A stretch of 33,241 bases of DNA from an uncultured Lachnospiraceae bacterium (GTDB lineage Bacteria; Bacillota; Clostridia; Lachnospirales; Lachnospiraceae): NCBI GenBank assembly GCA_910583965.1, contig CAJUAE010000032.1, positions 1 through 33,241 of the forward strand, written 5' to 3'. A program made the position numbers and the translations under genes. How positions within the stretch are numbered: position 1 is the first letter of the stretch; the number at the start of each line of letters is the position of its first letter. This document shows positions 13,730 to 23,794 of the stretch, in pieces. The notes beneath the pieces are model-generated. The model worked only from the letters and a program-made list of their open reading frames with translations, ran no database searches and was not told where the DNA came from.

Positions 13730-15007
13730 ATGAAAGGAAAAGCAGTAAGGCACTTTGGAATAGCATTATGCTGTATCGTAGCAGCGGGCATTCAGGGATG
13801 TGCGGCTTCAGGTGACAATGGAAAGACAAAAATAGAGATTGTCCAGTACAAGCCGGAAGCTGCGAGTTACTTTGCGATGGTGGAAGAAAAATTCAATGCG
13901 GAGCATGATGATATTCAGCTAAAAATTAGTTCCCCCAATGACGCAATGACCATTTTAAGAACGAGGTTTATTCGTGAAGATTACCCAGATATTATAGGAA
14001 TCGGAGGGGACATCAATTATTCCTATTTTGTGGACGCTGAGATTTTGGCAGATGTCTCAGATTATGCAGGGCTACAGAATATTAAGCAGGCATATCGTGA
14101 TATTGATGAGGCACTGGAACTAGTTCCAACAGAAGGTACATATGCAGTTCCCTATGTGGCAAACGCAGCGGGTGTATTGTATAACAGGGATATGTTTGAG
14201 CAGCATGGATGGGAAATTCCGCAGAGCTGGACAGAATTACAGACATTGTGCACGCAGATTCAATCAGAAGGAATCAAGCCATTTTACTTTGGATTTAAGG
14301 ACACTTGGACTTGTCTTGCACCATGGAATGCTATGGCAGTTAGTCTTGCACCAGCAGATGTGACAAAACAGGTAAACAGAGGTGAGACAAACTTTGCAAA
14401 GGAGTATCGTGAGGTATCTGAGAAATATTTAGACTTGTTGCAATATGGCTTAGAAGATCCATTTGCGTACAGTTACAATGATGCCTGCACAGCTTTTGCG
14501 CGAGGAGAAGCGGCAATGTATCCTATTGGAAGCTATGCGATTCCTCAGATTTTGTCAGTAAACCCAGATTTAAATATTGATTCGTTTGTGATGCCAGCCA
14601 ATGATGACGCTACAAAAAATACATTAAACTCTGGTATTGACTTACAGTTTTGTGTGACTGCGGATTGCAAAAATAAAGAAGCAGCATACAAAGTTTTGGA
14701 CTTTTTGCTTGAGGAGGAGAATCTGCAACAGTATATTGACGCACAGATAGCAATTCCATGCAAAGAAGGGAACTTCACATTATCGCCTATGCTAGATGGT
14801 ATGAATCAGCATATTGCAGAAGGTAGAATGACAGATTATCAGGATCATTATTATCCGTCAGAGATGGCGGTTGACGCACAGATTCAAACTTTCCTGCTTC
14901 AAAAAGATGTGGATGCGTTTTTGAAGAAATTTGATACCGATTGGTTACGCTACAACAGAGACATTATCCGCATGGTACAGGACTACGAGAAATCGCATGG
15001 AAATTAA
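13730..15007 (+). CDS. ABC sugar transporter, lipoprotein substrate-binding protein
   Basis: A 425-residue family 1 extracellular solute-binding protein, by context for raffinose/melibiose-type galactosides. The N-terminus is a lipoprotein signal: a basic start, hydrophobic core and IQGC with the lipidated Cys at residue 24, so the protein is anchored on the outer face of the membrane. IEIVQYKPEAASYF and the GIGGDINYSYFVDAEILADVSDY segment are typical of the first lobe, and YNRDMFEQHGWEIPQSWTEL of the hinge region. The strong ribosome binding site AAAGGAGG precedes the ATG. It is followed after 18 bases by the first permease gene. The exact substrate is inferred from the alpha-galactosidase downstream. 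Confidence 0.93.
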   Translation: MKGKAVRHFGIALCCIVAAGIQGCAASGDNGKTKIEIVQYKPEAASYFAMVEEKFNAEHDDIQLKISSPNDAMTILRTRFIREDYPDIIGIGGDINYSYFVDAEILADVSDYAGLQNIKQAYRDIDEALELVPTEGTYAVPYVANAAGVLYNRDMFEQHGWEIPQSWTELQTLCTQIQSEGIKPFYFGFKDTWTCLAPWNAMAVSLAPADVTKQVNRGETNFAKEYREVSEKYLDLLQYGLEDPFAYSYNDACTAFARGEAAMYPIGSYAIPQILSVNPDLNIDSFVMPANDDATKNTLNSGIDLQFCVTADCKNKEAAYKVLDFLLEEENLQQYIDAQIAIPCKEGNFTLSPMLDGMNQHIAEGRMTDYQDHYYPSEMAVDAQIQTFLLQKDVDAFLKKFDTDWLRYNRDIIRMVQDYEKSHGN

Positions 15008-15025
15008 GAGAAGGGGTGTGGAAAT

Positions 15026-15892
15026 ATGAAGAATGAGAGAAAAACAACATTTTTACTGATTACGATTCCAATATTGGCGCTGTTTGTTTGCTTCAATACA
15101 ATTCCGCTAATTCGCGGCGTGATTTACAGTTTTACAAATTTTAAGGGATTTGGTTCCTATGATTGGGTGGGATTCCGCAATTACATGGATTTATTTACAG
15201 ATGCGCGTGTTGGTAAATCATATCTGTTTACATTTAAGCTTGCTGTTGTGACAACAATTGTAGTCAATGTAATTAGTCTTATCTTAGCGCTTGCATTAAA
15301 CAGCAAAATACGAGCAAAAAGCTTTTTTAGAGGTGCATACTTCCTGCCTAATATTCTTGGTGCATTGGTTGTAGGTTACATATTTAACTACTTTTTTACT
15401 TATATTCTTCCTGCAATGGGCACTATGATTGGCTCTGATGCTCTGAGCAAAAGTATTTTATCAAACCCTAGTTCTGCATGGATTGGTATTATGGTTGTCT
15501 GCGCATGGCAGGCGGTTGCAATGAACACAATTATTTATATTTCAGGTCTGCAAACTGTGCCAGAAGACGTGTACGAGGCAGGTGGACTGGACGGTGCAAC
15601 TGGCTGGAAGCAGTTCCGTTATTTGACATTTCCACTGATTATTCCATTCTTTTCGATTAATATGGTACTGAGTGTGAAGAATTTCTTGATGGTATTTGAC
15701 CAGATTATGGCGTTGACCAAAGGTGGTCCTGCGCAGAGTACAGAGTCTATTTCTTACTTGATTTACAACAATGGTATGTCAGGCGGACAGTTTGGATTCC
15801 AGAGTGCCAACGCAGTTATATTCTTTATCGTAATCGTGACGGTTTCTGTGGCACAGATGAAATTTACTGGTAAAAAGGAGGAGCAGTTATAA
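15026..15892 (+). CDS. ABC sugar transporter permease (MalF/MsmF-like)
   Basis: A 288-residue membrane protein with six predicted helices, of the binding-protein-dependent sugar permease family. The cytoplasmic coupling loop is visible as EAGGLDGATGWKQFRYLTFPLI, the EAA motif that docks on the ATPase. The stop codon TAA overlaps the ATG of the second permease by one base (15892), so the two subunits are translationally coupled and probably form a heterodimer. Confidence 0.93.
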   Translation: MKNERKTTFLLITIPILALFVCFNTIPLIRGVIYSFTNFKGFGSYDWVGFRNYMDLFTDARVGKSYLFTFKLAVVTTIVVNVISLILALALNSKIRAKSFFRGAYFLPNILGALVVGYIFNYFFTYILPAMGTMIGSDALSKSILSNPSSAWIGIMVVCAWQAVAMNTIIYISGLQTVPEDVYEAGGLDGATGWKQFRYLTFPLIIPFFSINMVLSVKNFLMVFDQIMALTKGGPAQSTESISYLIYNNGMSGGQFGFQSANAVIFFIVIVTVSVAQMKFTGKKEEQL

Positions 15893-16737
15893 TGAAGGAA
15901 AGTATAATGAATAAGAAAACAAACTGGACAGCGATGGTTGTGCTGATTCTAGGGCTTTCTGCGATTGCATTTCCGCTGTACATGACAATTATTATTGCGT
16001 TTAAGCAGCCTGCGGAGATGACAAACAGTGTCAGTGGTATTCTGTCTCTTCCAAAGACATGGAGTCTTGATAATTTCAAAGAGGCAATGCGTGTGACAGA
16101 CTTTTGGAACTCGTTGAAAAACAGTCTTTTGATTACTCTTTTGACAGTGGCATTATCCATTACAATTCATTCTTTGATGGGTTATGCACTTGGCAGAAAT
16201 AAAAGCCACAGTAAGTTTTACAGTTTTGTGTATCTCTTTATTGTAAGTGGTATGTTTGTTCCGTTTGCTATTTTGATGATGCCACTGGCAAAGCAGACAG
16301 CGGAATTGGGACTGGCAAATTGGTTTGGTGTAATTATTTTATATGTTGTATTTTACATGCCAATGAATATTATGTTATACTCAGGTTATCTGGTAAATAT
16401 TCCAATGGCGCTTGAGGAAGCAGCGAGGGTTGATGGAGCATCTACTTGGAGAACATATTGGAAAATTATTTTCCCGATTATGCGACCGATGCATGCAACT
16501 GTTGCAGTATTGACAGCGTTGGCAGTATGGAATGACGTTATGACACCGTTGGTTATTATGGCAGGTTCTGACCAGAACACATTGCCATTAGCACAGTTAA
16601 ACTTCCAGACACAATTTGGTACAAACTATAATTTGGCATTTGCCTCCTATCTGTTATCACTGATTCCAATACTGATTTTCTATATTATCTGTCAGAAACA
16701 GATTTTGAATGGTGTTGTAAACGGCGCAGTAAAATAA
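15892..16737 (+). CDS. ABC sugar transporter permease (MalG/MsmG-like)
   Basis: The second channel subunit, 281 residues with six predicted helices. The EAA loop is EEAARVDGASTWRTYWKIIFPIM. AAGGAGGAG stands before ATG 15892; an in-frame ATG at 15907 with AAGGA is a possible alternative. No ATP-binding subunit is encoded in the operon, as is usual for clostridial and streptococcal carbohydrate transporters that share an MsmK/MsiK-type ATPase made elsewhere. The alpha-galactosidase gene follows after 18 bases. Confidence 0.93.
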   Translation: MKESIMNKKTNWTAMVVLILGLSAIAFPLYMTIIIAFKQPAEMTNSVSGILSLPKTWSLDNFKEAMRVTDFWNSLKNSLLITLLTVALSITIHSLMGYALGRNKSHSKFYSFVYLFIVSGMFVPFAILMMPLAKQTAELGLANWFGVIILYVVFYMPMNIMLYSGYLVNIPMALEEAARVDGASTWRTYWKIIFPIMRPMHATVAVLTALAVWNDVMTPLVIMAGSDQNTLPLAQLNFQTQFGTNYNLAFASYLLSLIPILIFYIICQKQILNGVVNGAVK

Positions 16738-16755
16738 ATTAGGAGAAGAACGCGT

Positions 16756-18933
16756 ATGGCAATTCAATTTCAACAAGACAATCAACTTTTTACATTAAAT
16801 ACAAGACACACGACTTATCAGATGAAAGTGGACCGACTGGGTTTTCTGTTGCATCTGTACTATGGGGCGCGGATATCTGGAAATATGGATTATTTGCTGA
16901 CCTACTATGACAGAGGCTTTTCTGGAAACCCGGCGGATGCCGGGAATGATAGGACATATTCTATGGATGCTCTGCCGCAGGAGTATCCGCAGGCAGGGAC
17001 GGGCGATTATCGCAATAATGCTCTTGTAATACGCAATGCGGATAATTCTGAATACTGCGATTTACGTTATGTCAGCCATGAAATAAAAAGGGGAAAATAT
17101 GCGCTGAAGGGACTTCCTGCTGTGTATGCGGCTGACGACGAAGCGGAGACGTTGGAAATTGTATTGGAGGATTCAATTAGTAGGATTCAAGTGTGCCTTT
17201 TGTATGGGGTGCTTGAAGATGCGGATATTATTACAAGAAGTGCTGTAATTAAAAATCTTGGTTCAAAGCAAATACATGTAGAAAAAGCATCGTCGGTATG
17301 TTTAGATTTCATATATGGGGATTTTGATTTTATTAGTTTTTGCGGGCGACATGCTATGGAGCGCAATTTTCAGCGAACAAGAATTGCACATGGATGTCAG
17401 GTGATTGGAAGTCGTAGGGGAACTTCCAGCCATCAGTATAATCCAGCGGTGATTATTGCGGATAAAAATGCGACGGAGGATTCTGGAAACTGTTATGGTA
17501 TGGTTTTTGTCTACAGCGGAAACTTTCGATGTGAGGTGGAGCGAGATCAGTATGGACAGACAAGAGCTTTGATGGGCCTTAATAGTGACTTGTTCCGTTA
17601 TCCACTTGATAAAGGGGAAACACTGCTGATACCAGAGACAATTTTGTGCTATTCAGACGAAGGGTTTGGTACATTGTCGAGGCGATACCATCAGTGTATA
17701 AGAAGATATCTTTGCAGGGGAAAATACAGTCATCAGTCAAGACCAATGCTTATTAATAGTTGGGAGGCAGCATATTTTGATTTTGACGGTGAGACAATCT
17801 ATCACTTGGCGGAAGAAGCAGCGGAACTTGGCATTGATATGGTGGTGATGGATGATGGCTGGTTTGGTAAGCGCGATGATGACAATAGTGGTCTTGGTGA
17901 CTGGCAAGTCAACGAGAGGAAACTTGGCTGTACGTTGGGAGAATTAATTCAGCGCATCAATGCGATTGGGATAAAGTTTGGTATCTGGATAGAGCCAGAG
18001 ATGGTATCGGAAGACAGTGATATCTATCGAAGTCACCCTGACTGGGCAATTCAGGTTCCGGGAAGAAAACCAATTCGCGCACGAAATCAGTTGGTGCTAG
18101 ATTTTTCTAGAAAAGATGTGCGGGACTACATCTTTAACCAGATATGCAGTGTGCTAGATCAAGGGAATATTGAGTATGTAAAATGGGATATGAACCGAAG
18201 TCTCACAGATATATATTCTATGGAGAATGCACAAGGAAAAGTGACTTATGATTATGTGCTTGGTGTATATGATTTTCTTGAAAGGCTGATGCAACGTTAC
18301 CCAGATATGCTGATAGAAGGTTGTAGCGGTGGTGGTGGTAGGTTCGATGCAGGAATGTTATACTATACACCACAAATTTGGTGTAGTGACAATACAGATG
18401 CGGTCGATCGTTTGCGCATTCAGTATGGTACATCATTCTTTTATCCGGTTTCTGTAGTTGGTTCACATGTATCTGCGGTACCAAATCATCAGACAGGAAG
18501 AAGTGTCAGCTTAAATACGCGAGGTGTGGTTGCAATGGCGGGCACATTCGGATATGAGCTAAATCCTGAGATGTTGTCCAGCGAAGAAAAGGAAACGATT
18601 AAGGAGCAGATTGTACGATATAAAAAGTATGAAGCATTAATTTGTAAAGGGGATTATTATCGTTTGTCCAACCCATTTGTAGATGCATATGTAGCATGGG
18701 CAATTGTTTCGGAGGATAAAAAGCAGGTGCTGCTTAGTGTGGTAATGCAGGAGATACATGGAAATATGACAGTGAATTATGTTCGATTGAAGGGGTTAAA
18801 TCCAGAAGCAGTGTACAAGGATACAGGGAAAAGGACATGCTATTACGGATCTGCATTGATGGCAGCAGGTCTTCCAATGCCCGTTGAGATGGGAGAGTAT
18901 CGGGCATATCAGATTTATATGGAGATTGTATAG
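16756..18933 (+). CDS. Alpha-galactosidase, glycoside hydrolase family 36
   Basis: A 725-residue GH36 enzyme that removes alpha-1,6-galactose from melibiose, raffinose and similar sugars. There is no signal peptide, so it acts in the cytoplasm on sugars brought in by the adjacent transporter. The N-terminal beta-supersandwich domain (about 1-330) is followed by the barrel, with NSWEAAYFDF, MDDGWFGKRDDD, DWQVNERKLG and FGIWIEPEMVSEDS. The nucleophile is Asp478 in YVKWDMNR, and the acid/base is Asp545 in WCSDNTDA after IEGCSGGGGRFD. The length and motif spacing are those of the common tetrameric 720-740-residue group. TTAGGAGAA gives the ribosome binding site. A bidirectional terminator follows. 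Confidence 0.97.
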   Translation: MAIQFQQDNQLFTLNTRHTTYQMKVDRLGFLLHLYYGARISGNMDYLLTYYDRGFSGNPADAGNDRTYSMDALPQEYPQAGTGDYRNNALVIRNADNSEYCDLRYVSHEIKRGKYALKGLPAVYAADDEAETLEIVLEDSISRIQVCLLYGVLEDADIITRSAVIKNLGSKQIHVEKASSVCLDFIYGDFDFISFCGRHAMERNFQRTRIAHGCQVIGSRRGTSSHQYNPAVIIADKNATEDSGNCYGMVFVYSGNFRCEVERDQYGQTRALMGLNSDLFRYPLDKGETLLIPETILCYSDEGFGTLSRRYHQCIRRYLCRGKYSHQSRPMLINSWEAAYFDFDGETIYHLAEEAAELGIDMVVMDDGWFGKRDDDNSGLGDWQVNERKLGCTLGELIQRINAIGIKFGIWIEPEMVSEDSDIYRSHPDWAIQVPGRKPIRARNQLVLDFSRKDVRDYIFNQICSVLDQGNIEYVKWDMNRSLTDIYSMENAQGKVTYDYVLGVYDFLERLMQRYPDMLIEGCSGGGGRFDAGMLYYTPQIWCSDNTDAVDRLRIQYGTSFFYPVSVVGSHVSAVPNHQTGRSVSLNTRGVVAMAGTFGYELNPEMLSSEEKETIKEQIVRYKKYEALICKGDYYRLSNPFVDAYVAWAIVSEDKKQVLLSVVMQEIHGNMTVNYVRLKGLNPEAVYKDTGKRTCYYGSALMAAGLPMPVEMGEYRAYQIYMEIV

Positions 18934-18974
18934 AATTGTGCACTGATATTTTTCCTCTGGGTATCTGTGTATAT

Positions 18975-19003
18975 AAAAAACAGGGCTTTTGGCCCTGTTT
19001 TTT
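18975..19003. terminator. Bidirectional terminator between convergent genes
   Basis: AAAAAACAGGGC (18975-18986) pairs with GCCCTGTTTTTT (18992-19003), loop TTTTG. T-runs on both strands make it work in both directions, for the alpha-galactosidase operon (plus) and the activase gene (minus). The minus-strand stop codon (19002-19004) lies within the stem end, so that gene ends inside its own terminator. Confidence 0.9.
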
Positions 19004-22000
19004 ATGCGGATTTATTTTTGGCATTGTCTTTTCTTCTGCCTTTAGAGTGCTTTTTGCGAGAATGTTTGTTCTGGCTTATTGAAGCACCTTGAATTGTGTT
19101 GTCTGAATGATTATTGTTTGTATTCTGCTGTGTTGTATTCTCAATTTCTTTTGTCTCTAATGTGTTAGGTGTTTCAAGTGATTCTAGAGTTTCCACAGTA
19201 CTGTTTAGATTCTTTTGGGCAGTGGAAAGCATCAGCTTGATACGGTTTAATTGATTAACTTCTGAAGCACCTGGGTCATAGTCAATAGCCACGATATTTG
19301 CTTCTGGGTGGCGCTTTCGCAGCTCTTTAATGACTCCTTTGCCAACAACATGATTTGGCAGACATCCAAAAGGTTGCGTGCACACAATATTGGGGGTGTC
19401 TGTATGAAGCAGTTCAAGCATTTCTCCTGTGAGAAACCAACCCTCACCTGTCTGATTGCCAAGAGAGACAATTTCCGCTGCATTTTTTGCTGTCTCATAA
19501 ATGTTTGCAGGTGGAATAAAATGTTTGCTTGAAGCAAACGCTTCGCTCATTGGTTTTCTAAGAGATTGGATTGCTTTGATACCAATTTTGCAAAATTTTG
19601 CAGTTTTCTTACTGGTGCCAAGATTTTCGGCTTTATAAAGTTGATTATAAAAGCAGTAGAACATAAAATCCATCAAGTCGGGTACAACCGCCTCTGCGCC
19701 TTCGTGTTCCAGAAGTTCTACAAGCCGATTGTTTGCGGCAGGCGAAAATTTGACTAGAATCTCGCCAACAATACCTACACGCGGTTTTCTGATGTCTAAT
19801 ATAGGAATCGCATCAAATTCTGCAATGATTTCACGACACATTTTTTTGTAGGTGTTGTAAGATATATATTTACGACCAAGAAAGTCACAGCATTTTTTAA
19901 TCCACTTTTGATGTACGGCGTCAACAGAGCCAGGAACCGCTTCATAAGGGCGCATTCTATACACACATCGCATAAAGATGTCACCGAAATTTATTGCGTA
20001 GACTGCGCGTAACAAAAGCATTGGCGTCAGTTTAAAGCCTGGGTTGTTCTCCAACTTTGACAGATTGATTGATATGACTGGAATGTGTTGGTAACCTGCT
20101 TTTTCTAGTGCGCGCCGAATAAATCCAATATAGTTTGTTGCACGACAACCACCGCCAGTTTGAGACATTACGACAGCGAGGTGGTCTGTGTCATATTTAC
20201 CGGAGAGAACTGCTTCCATAATCTGTCCAACCACCAATAAAGACGGATAGCAAGCGTCGTTATTGACATATTTCAACCCCATATCAATACTGCCTTTATT
20301 GTCATTGTTTAGTATGACTAGATTATAGCCACATCTGCGGAATGTCGGTTCAAGTAAATCAAAGTGAATTGGTGACATCTGTGGGCAGAGTATTGTATAA
20401 TCTTTGCGCATTTGTTTTGTAAAAAGCACTCTTTTCATGGTGCTTGGCTGAATGGTTCGCTTTTGGTGGCGTTCCTCACGCACACGAATAGCGGAAAGCA
20501 AAGAGCGGATACGAATGCGTGCTGCACCGAGATTATTCACTTCATCTATTTTCAGACAAGTATAAATTTTACCGGAATTGGTCAATATATCATTGACCTG
20601 ATCAGTGGTAACGGCGTCCAATCCACAACCAAAGGAATTTAGCTGAATTAAGTCTAAATCGTCCCGCGTCTTGACATAGCTTGCTGCGGCATAAAGTCTT
20701 GAGTGGTACATCCACTGATCAGACACAATCAGTGGTCGTTCTGGTTTTGCAAGGTGTGATATTGCGTCTTCTGTGAGTACTGCAATGCCATAAGAATTGA
20801 TTAGTTCAGGAATACCATGATTGATTTCTGGATCAATATGGTAGGGTCTGCCTGCAAGTACAATGCCGCGCGCATGATTTTTTTCAAGGTAGGTGAGAAC
20901 TTCTTCTCCTTTTCTAGCCATATCTTTCCGAACATTGTCAAGTTCTTGCCATGCTACATTGACGGCCTCTCTTAACTCGTCAACAGGAATGTCAGGAAAT
21001 TCTTTTTCTAAGGACTGCAAAATTAAAGATGGTTCGCGGAAAGACATAAATGGATTTTTAAATACAACTTCTCCATGTCCAATCGCTTCCACATTGTTTT
21101 TAATATTTTCGGAGTACGAAGTCACAATCGGGCAGTTATAGTGATTGTTTGCCTCGTCAAACTCATTTCGCTCATAGAACACTGCGGGATAGAAGATAAA
21201 GTTCACGTTTTGTTTGATGAGCCATTCTACATGACCATGTGCAAGCTTGGCGGGATAACACTCGGATTCACTCGGAATGGACTCAATCCCCATCTCATAA
21301 ATCTTTCTGTTTGATAATGGTGAGAGCACTACTTGATATTTGAGCTTTGTAAAGAACGTAAACCAGAAAGGATAGTTCTCGTACATGTTCAAGACTCTTG
21401 GAATGCCGACACGCCCGCGTATTGCTTCATTCTCAGAGAGTGGTGTATAGGAAAACAGTCGCTCAAGTTTATACGAAAATAAGTTTGGAATATTGTTGTC
21501 TGTCTTTGTTTTTCCAAGACCACGCTCACAGCGATTGCCGGATATGTAACTTCTACCATCAGAGAATTTGTTGACAGTCAGACGACAGGAGTTGGTACAA
21601 CCTTTGCATTTGACTAGCGAAGTAGTAAAAGCAAGTTCATTAATCTGGTCAATGCTTAACATAGTAGTTGATTTTTCCAAGGATGACTGATAGCGTTCTC
21701 TTGCAATGAGTGCGGCGCCAAATGCGCCCATAATGCCCGCAATATCAGGGCGAATTACTTCACAGTTTGCAATCTTTTCAAAACTGCGGAGGACTGCATC
21801 GTTGTAGAACGTTCCGCCTTGAACAACGATATTTTTACCAAGTTCACTCGCATCAGAAACTTTGATGACTTTGAATAAGGCATTTTTAATAACAGAGTAA
21901 GCAAGACCAGCGGAGATATCAGAGACTTCCGCACCTTCTTTCTGGGCTTGCTTTACCTTAGAGTTCATAAATACAGTGCAGCGTGTGCCAAGATCAATTG

Positions 22001-23459
22001 GATGTTTGGCAAAAAGTGCTGCCTGAGCGAAATCTTGTACGCTGTAATTTAAGGATTTTGCAAATGTTTCAATAAAGGAGCCACAACCAGAAGAACATGC
22101 CTCATTGAGTTGTACGGAGTCTACTGTTTGGTTTTTAATCTTAATACATTTCATGTCTTGACCGCCGATATCAATAATGCAATCCACAGCAGGATTAAAA
22201 AAGGCAGCCGCATAGTAGTGTGCTACAGTCTCAACTTCACCTTCGTCCAGCATAAAAGCCGCTTTGAATAACGCCTCGCCATATCCTGTGGAACAGGAGT
22301 GAACAATAGATGCATCAGCAGGTAGCTGGCGATAGATTTCCTGTATGGAGGCGATAGCTGTATTTAAAGGACTTCCATTATTATTGCTGTAGAATGAATA
22401 CAATAATGTCCCATCCTCCGCGACAACTGCAATCTTGGTGGTGGTAGACCCTGCGTCAATACCTAGGAAGCATTTCCCATGATAGTCTTTTAAATTTGCG
22501 TTCTTAACATGGTAAGAACCATGTCTTTTTTGAAAAGCGTTGTATTCTGTTTCATTTGCAAACAGAGGTTCCATGCGAGCAACTTCAAATTCCATTTTGA
22601 TGTCAGAAGAAAGTTTTTCCACCATTTCCGACATGGAAAAATGAACTTCTCTTTTGGCGTTGAGCGCCGATCCAATAGCAGCAAAAAGATGTGAATTTGC
22701 AGTGTCAATAATATGTTCTTCATCTAGTTTTAAAGTACGAATAAACGCGGTTTTTAGCTCAGAAAGAAAATGCAATGGTCCGCCCAAAAATGCCACATGA
22801 CCACGAATTGGTTTTCCGCAGGCAAGCCCACTGATGGTCTGGTTGACTACCGCTTGAAAAATGGAAGCCGACAAATCTTCTTTGGTAGCACCTTCATTAA
22901 TCAAAGGCTGAATATCTGTCTTGGCAAACACGCCACAGCGCGCCGCAATTGTATAGAGTGATTTATAATTTTTTGCATATTCGTTTAAACCAGAAGCGTC
23001 TGTCTGAATTAGCGAAGCCATCTGGTCAATAAAAGAGCCTGTGCCACCAGCACAGATACCGTTCATACGTTGTTCCACATTGCCGCTTTCAAAATAAATA
23101 ATCTTGGCATCTTCGCCGCCAAGTTCAATGGCGACGTCTGTCTTAGGTGCGAGCTCTTGTAGTGCAGTGGACACAGCGATAACTTCCTGCACAAAGGGTA
23201 CACCTAAATGATTGGCAAGTGTCAGTCCACCAGAACCAGTTATCATTGGGTGAAGCGTCAGGTTGCCAAGTTTTGCATATGCGTCCTGCAAAAGTGAAGA
23301 AAGTGTCTCGCGGATATTGGCGTAGTGACGTTGGTAATCAGAGAAAAGCAGATTGTGTCTTGCGTCTAAGATGGCAACTTTTACCGTAGTAGAACCAATA
23401 TCAATTCCTAGTGTATAGAACTCCCTCTTGTCTTTATTTCTATTCATGTAAATAACCAT
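19002..23459 (-). CDS. Fused 2-hydroxyacyl-CoA dehydratase activase / DUF2229-type protein
   Basis: A 1485-residue iron-sulfur ATPase fusion. Two BadF/BcrA/HgdC-type ASKHA ATPase domains come first: GIDIGSTTVKVAILD (from about residue 18) and FLGIDAGSTTTKIAVV (from about 330). Each has the activator Cys motifs (ICAGGTGSF with AARCGVFAKTD; SSGCGSF with GTRCTVFMNSKV) that bind a 4Fe-4S cluster at the dimer interface in HgdC. A Cys-rich segment (CKGCTNSC...GNRCERGLG, about 616-650) starts the DUF2229/dehydratase-like region, which fills the rest to about residue 1410. The family's electron acceptor and substrate are not known to me; ATP-driven low-potential electron transfer is the known role of the activase part. 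The last ~70 residues are a low-complexity tail. ATG 23459 has poor spacing to its ribosome binding site; the Met at residue 5 is a possible start. Confidence 0.92.
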   Translation of the reverse strand: MVIYMNRNKDKREFYTLGIDIGSTTVKVAILDARHNLLFSDYQRHYANIRETLSSLLQDAYAKLGNLTLHPMITGSGGLTLANHLGVPFVQEVIAVSTALQELAPKTDVAIELGGEDAKIIYFESGNVEQRMNGICAGGTGSFIDQMASLIQTDASGLNEYAKNYKSLYTIAARCGVFAKTDIQPLINEGATKEDLSASIFQAVVNQTISGLACGKPIRGHVAFLGGPLHFLSELKTAFIRTLKLDEEHIIDTANSHLFAAIGSALNAKREVHFSMSEMVEKLSSDIKMEFEVARMEPLFANETEYNAFQKRHGSYHVKNANLKDYHGKCFLGIDAGSTTTKIAVVAEDGTLLYSFYSNNNGSPLNTAIASIQEIYRQLPADASIVHSCSTGYGEALFKAAFMLDEGEVETVAHYYAAAFFNPAVDCIIDIGGQDMKCIKIKNQTVDSVQLNEACSSGCGSFIETFAKSLNYSVQDFAQAALFAKHPIDLGTRCTVFMNSKVKQAQKEGAEVSDISAGLAYSVIKNALFKVIKVSDASELGKNIVVQGGTFYNDAVLRSFEKIANCEVIRPDIAGIMGAFGAALIARERYQSSLEKSTTMLSIDQINELAFTTSLVKCKGCTNSCRLTVNKFSDGRSYISGNRCERGLGKTKTDNNIPNLFSYKLERLFSYTPLSENEAIRGRVGIPRVLNMYENYPFWFTFFTKLKYQVVLSPLSNRKIYEMGIESIPSESECYPAKLAHGHVEWLIKQNVNFIFYPAVFYERNEFDEANNHYNCPIVTSYSENIKNNVEAIGHGEVVFKNPFMSFREPSLILQSLEKEFPDIPVDELREAVNVAWQELDNVRKDMARKGEEVLTYLEKNHARGIVLAGRPYHIDPEINHGIPELINSYGIAVLTEDAISHLAKPERPLIVSDQWMYHSRLYAAASYVKTRDDLDLIQLNSFGCGLDAVTTDQVNDILTNSGKIYTCLKIDEVNNLGAARIRIRSLLSAIRVREERHQKRTIQPSTMKRVLFTKQMRKDYTILCPQMSPIHFDLLEPTFRRCGYNLVILNNDNKGSIDMGLKYVNNDACYPSLLVVGQIMEAVLSGKYDTDHLAVVMSQTGGGCRATNYIGFIRRALEKAGYQHIPVISINLSKLENNPGFKLTPMLLLRAVYAINFGDIFMRCVYRMRPYEAVPGSVDAVHQKWIKKCCDFLGRKYISYNTYKKMCREIIAEFDAIPILDIRKPRVGIVGEILVKFSPAANNRLVELLEHEGAEAVVPDLMDFMFYCFYNQLYKAENLGTSKKTAKFCKIGIKAIQSLRKPMSEAFASSKHFIPPANIYETAKNAAEIVSLGNQTGEGWFLTGEMLELLHTDTPNIVCTQPFGCLPNHVVGKGVIKELRKRHPEANIVAIDYDPGASEVNQLNRIKLMLSTAQKNLNSTVETLESLETPNTLETKEIENTTQQNTNNNHSDNTIQGASISQNKHSRKKHSKGRRKDNAKNKSA

Positions 23460-23523
23460 GCCTTTCTAAATATATATAGAATATATAATGAAAATAACTC
23501 GACTTTTTTAACATACATCTGCT

Positions 23524-23552
23524 ATTATACGACAGTGGCACGCAAAACGCAA
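23524..23552 (-). promoter_or_regulatory. Candidate promoter of the activase gene
   Basis: On the minus strand TTGCGT (23552-23547) is 17 bases from a perfect TATAAT (23529-23524), about 65 bases before the start codon. Confidence 0.5.
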
Positions 23553-23721
23553 TAAACCACTTGATTAAAAGTTCGTGAAAACTTTATACTTTTTTGGAAA
23601 AATTTAACGAAATCTTTTTTGGACAAACAACAAATTGTTATATATGTATGAATAAATTGGTGAAAATAATACTACAAATATAAAAAAAGTATTATTTTTC
23701 CATTGGTTAAAATTAGATTGG

Positions 23722-23750
23722 TTTACATTTTTTGTTATGAATGCTATACT
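23722..23750 (+). promoter_or_regulatory. Candidate promoter of the rhomboid-like/sigma-like operon
   Basis: TTTACA (23722-23727), a 17-base spacer, then TATACT (23745-23750) preceded by TGC: an extended -10 promoter 45 bases before the start codon. Confidence 0.6.
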
Positions 23751-23794
23751 GGAAAGACAAGTGAATTTTATAGGTGAAAGGCAGGAGTGTAAAA

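Larger units (their letters stand above)
23460..23794. other. Divergent promoter spacer
   Basis: No gene. The spacer holds a promoter for each flanking gene (listed separately) and, between them, an A/T-rich inverted repeat with arms AAAATAATACT (23663-23673) and AGTATTATTTT (23688-23698). Confidence 0.6.
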
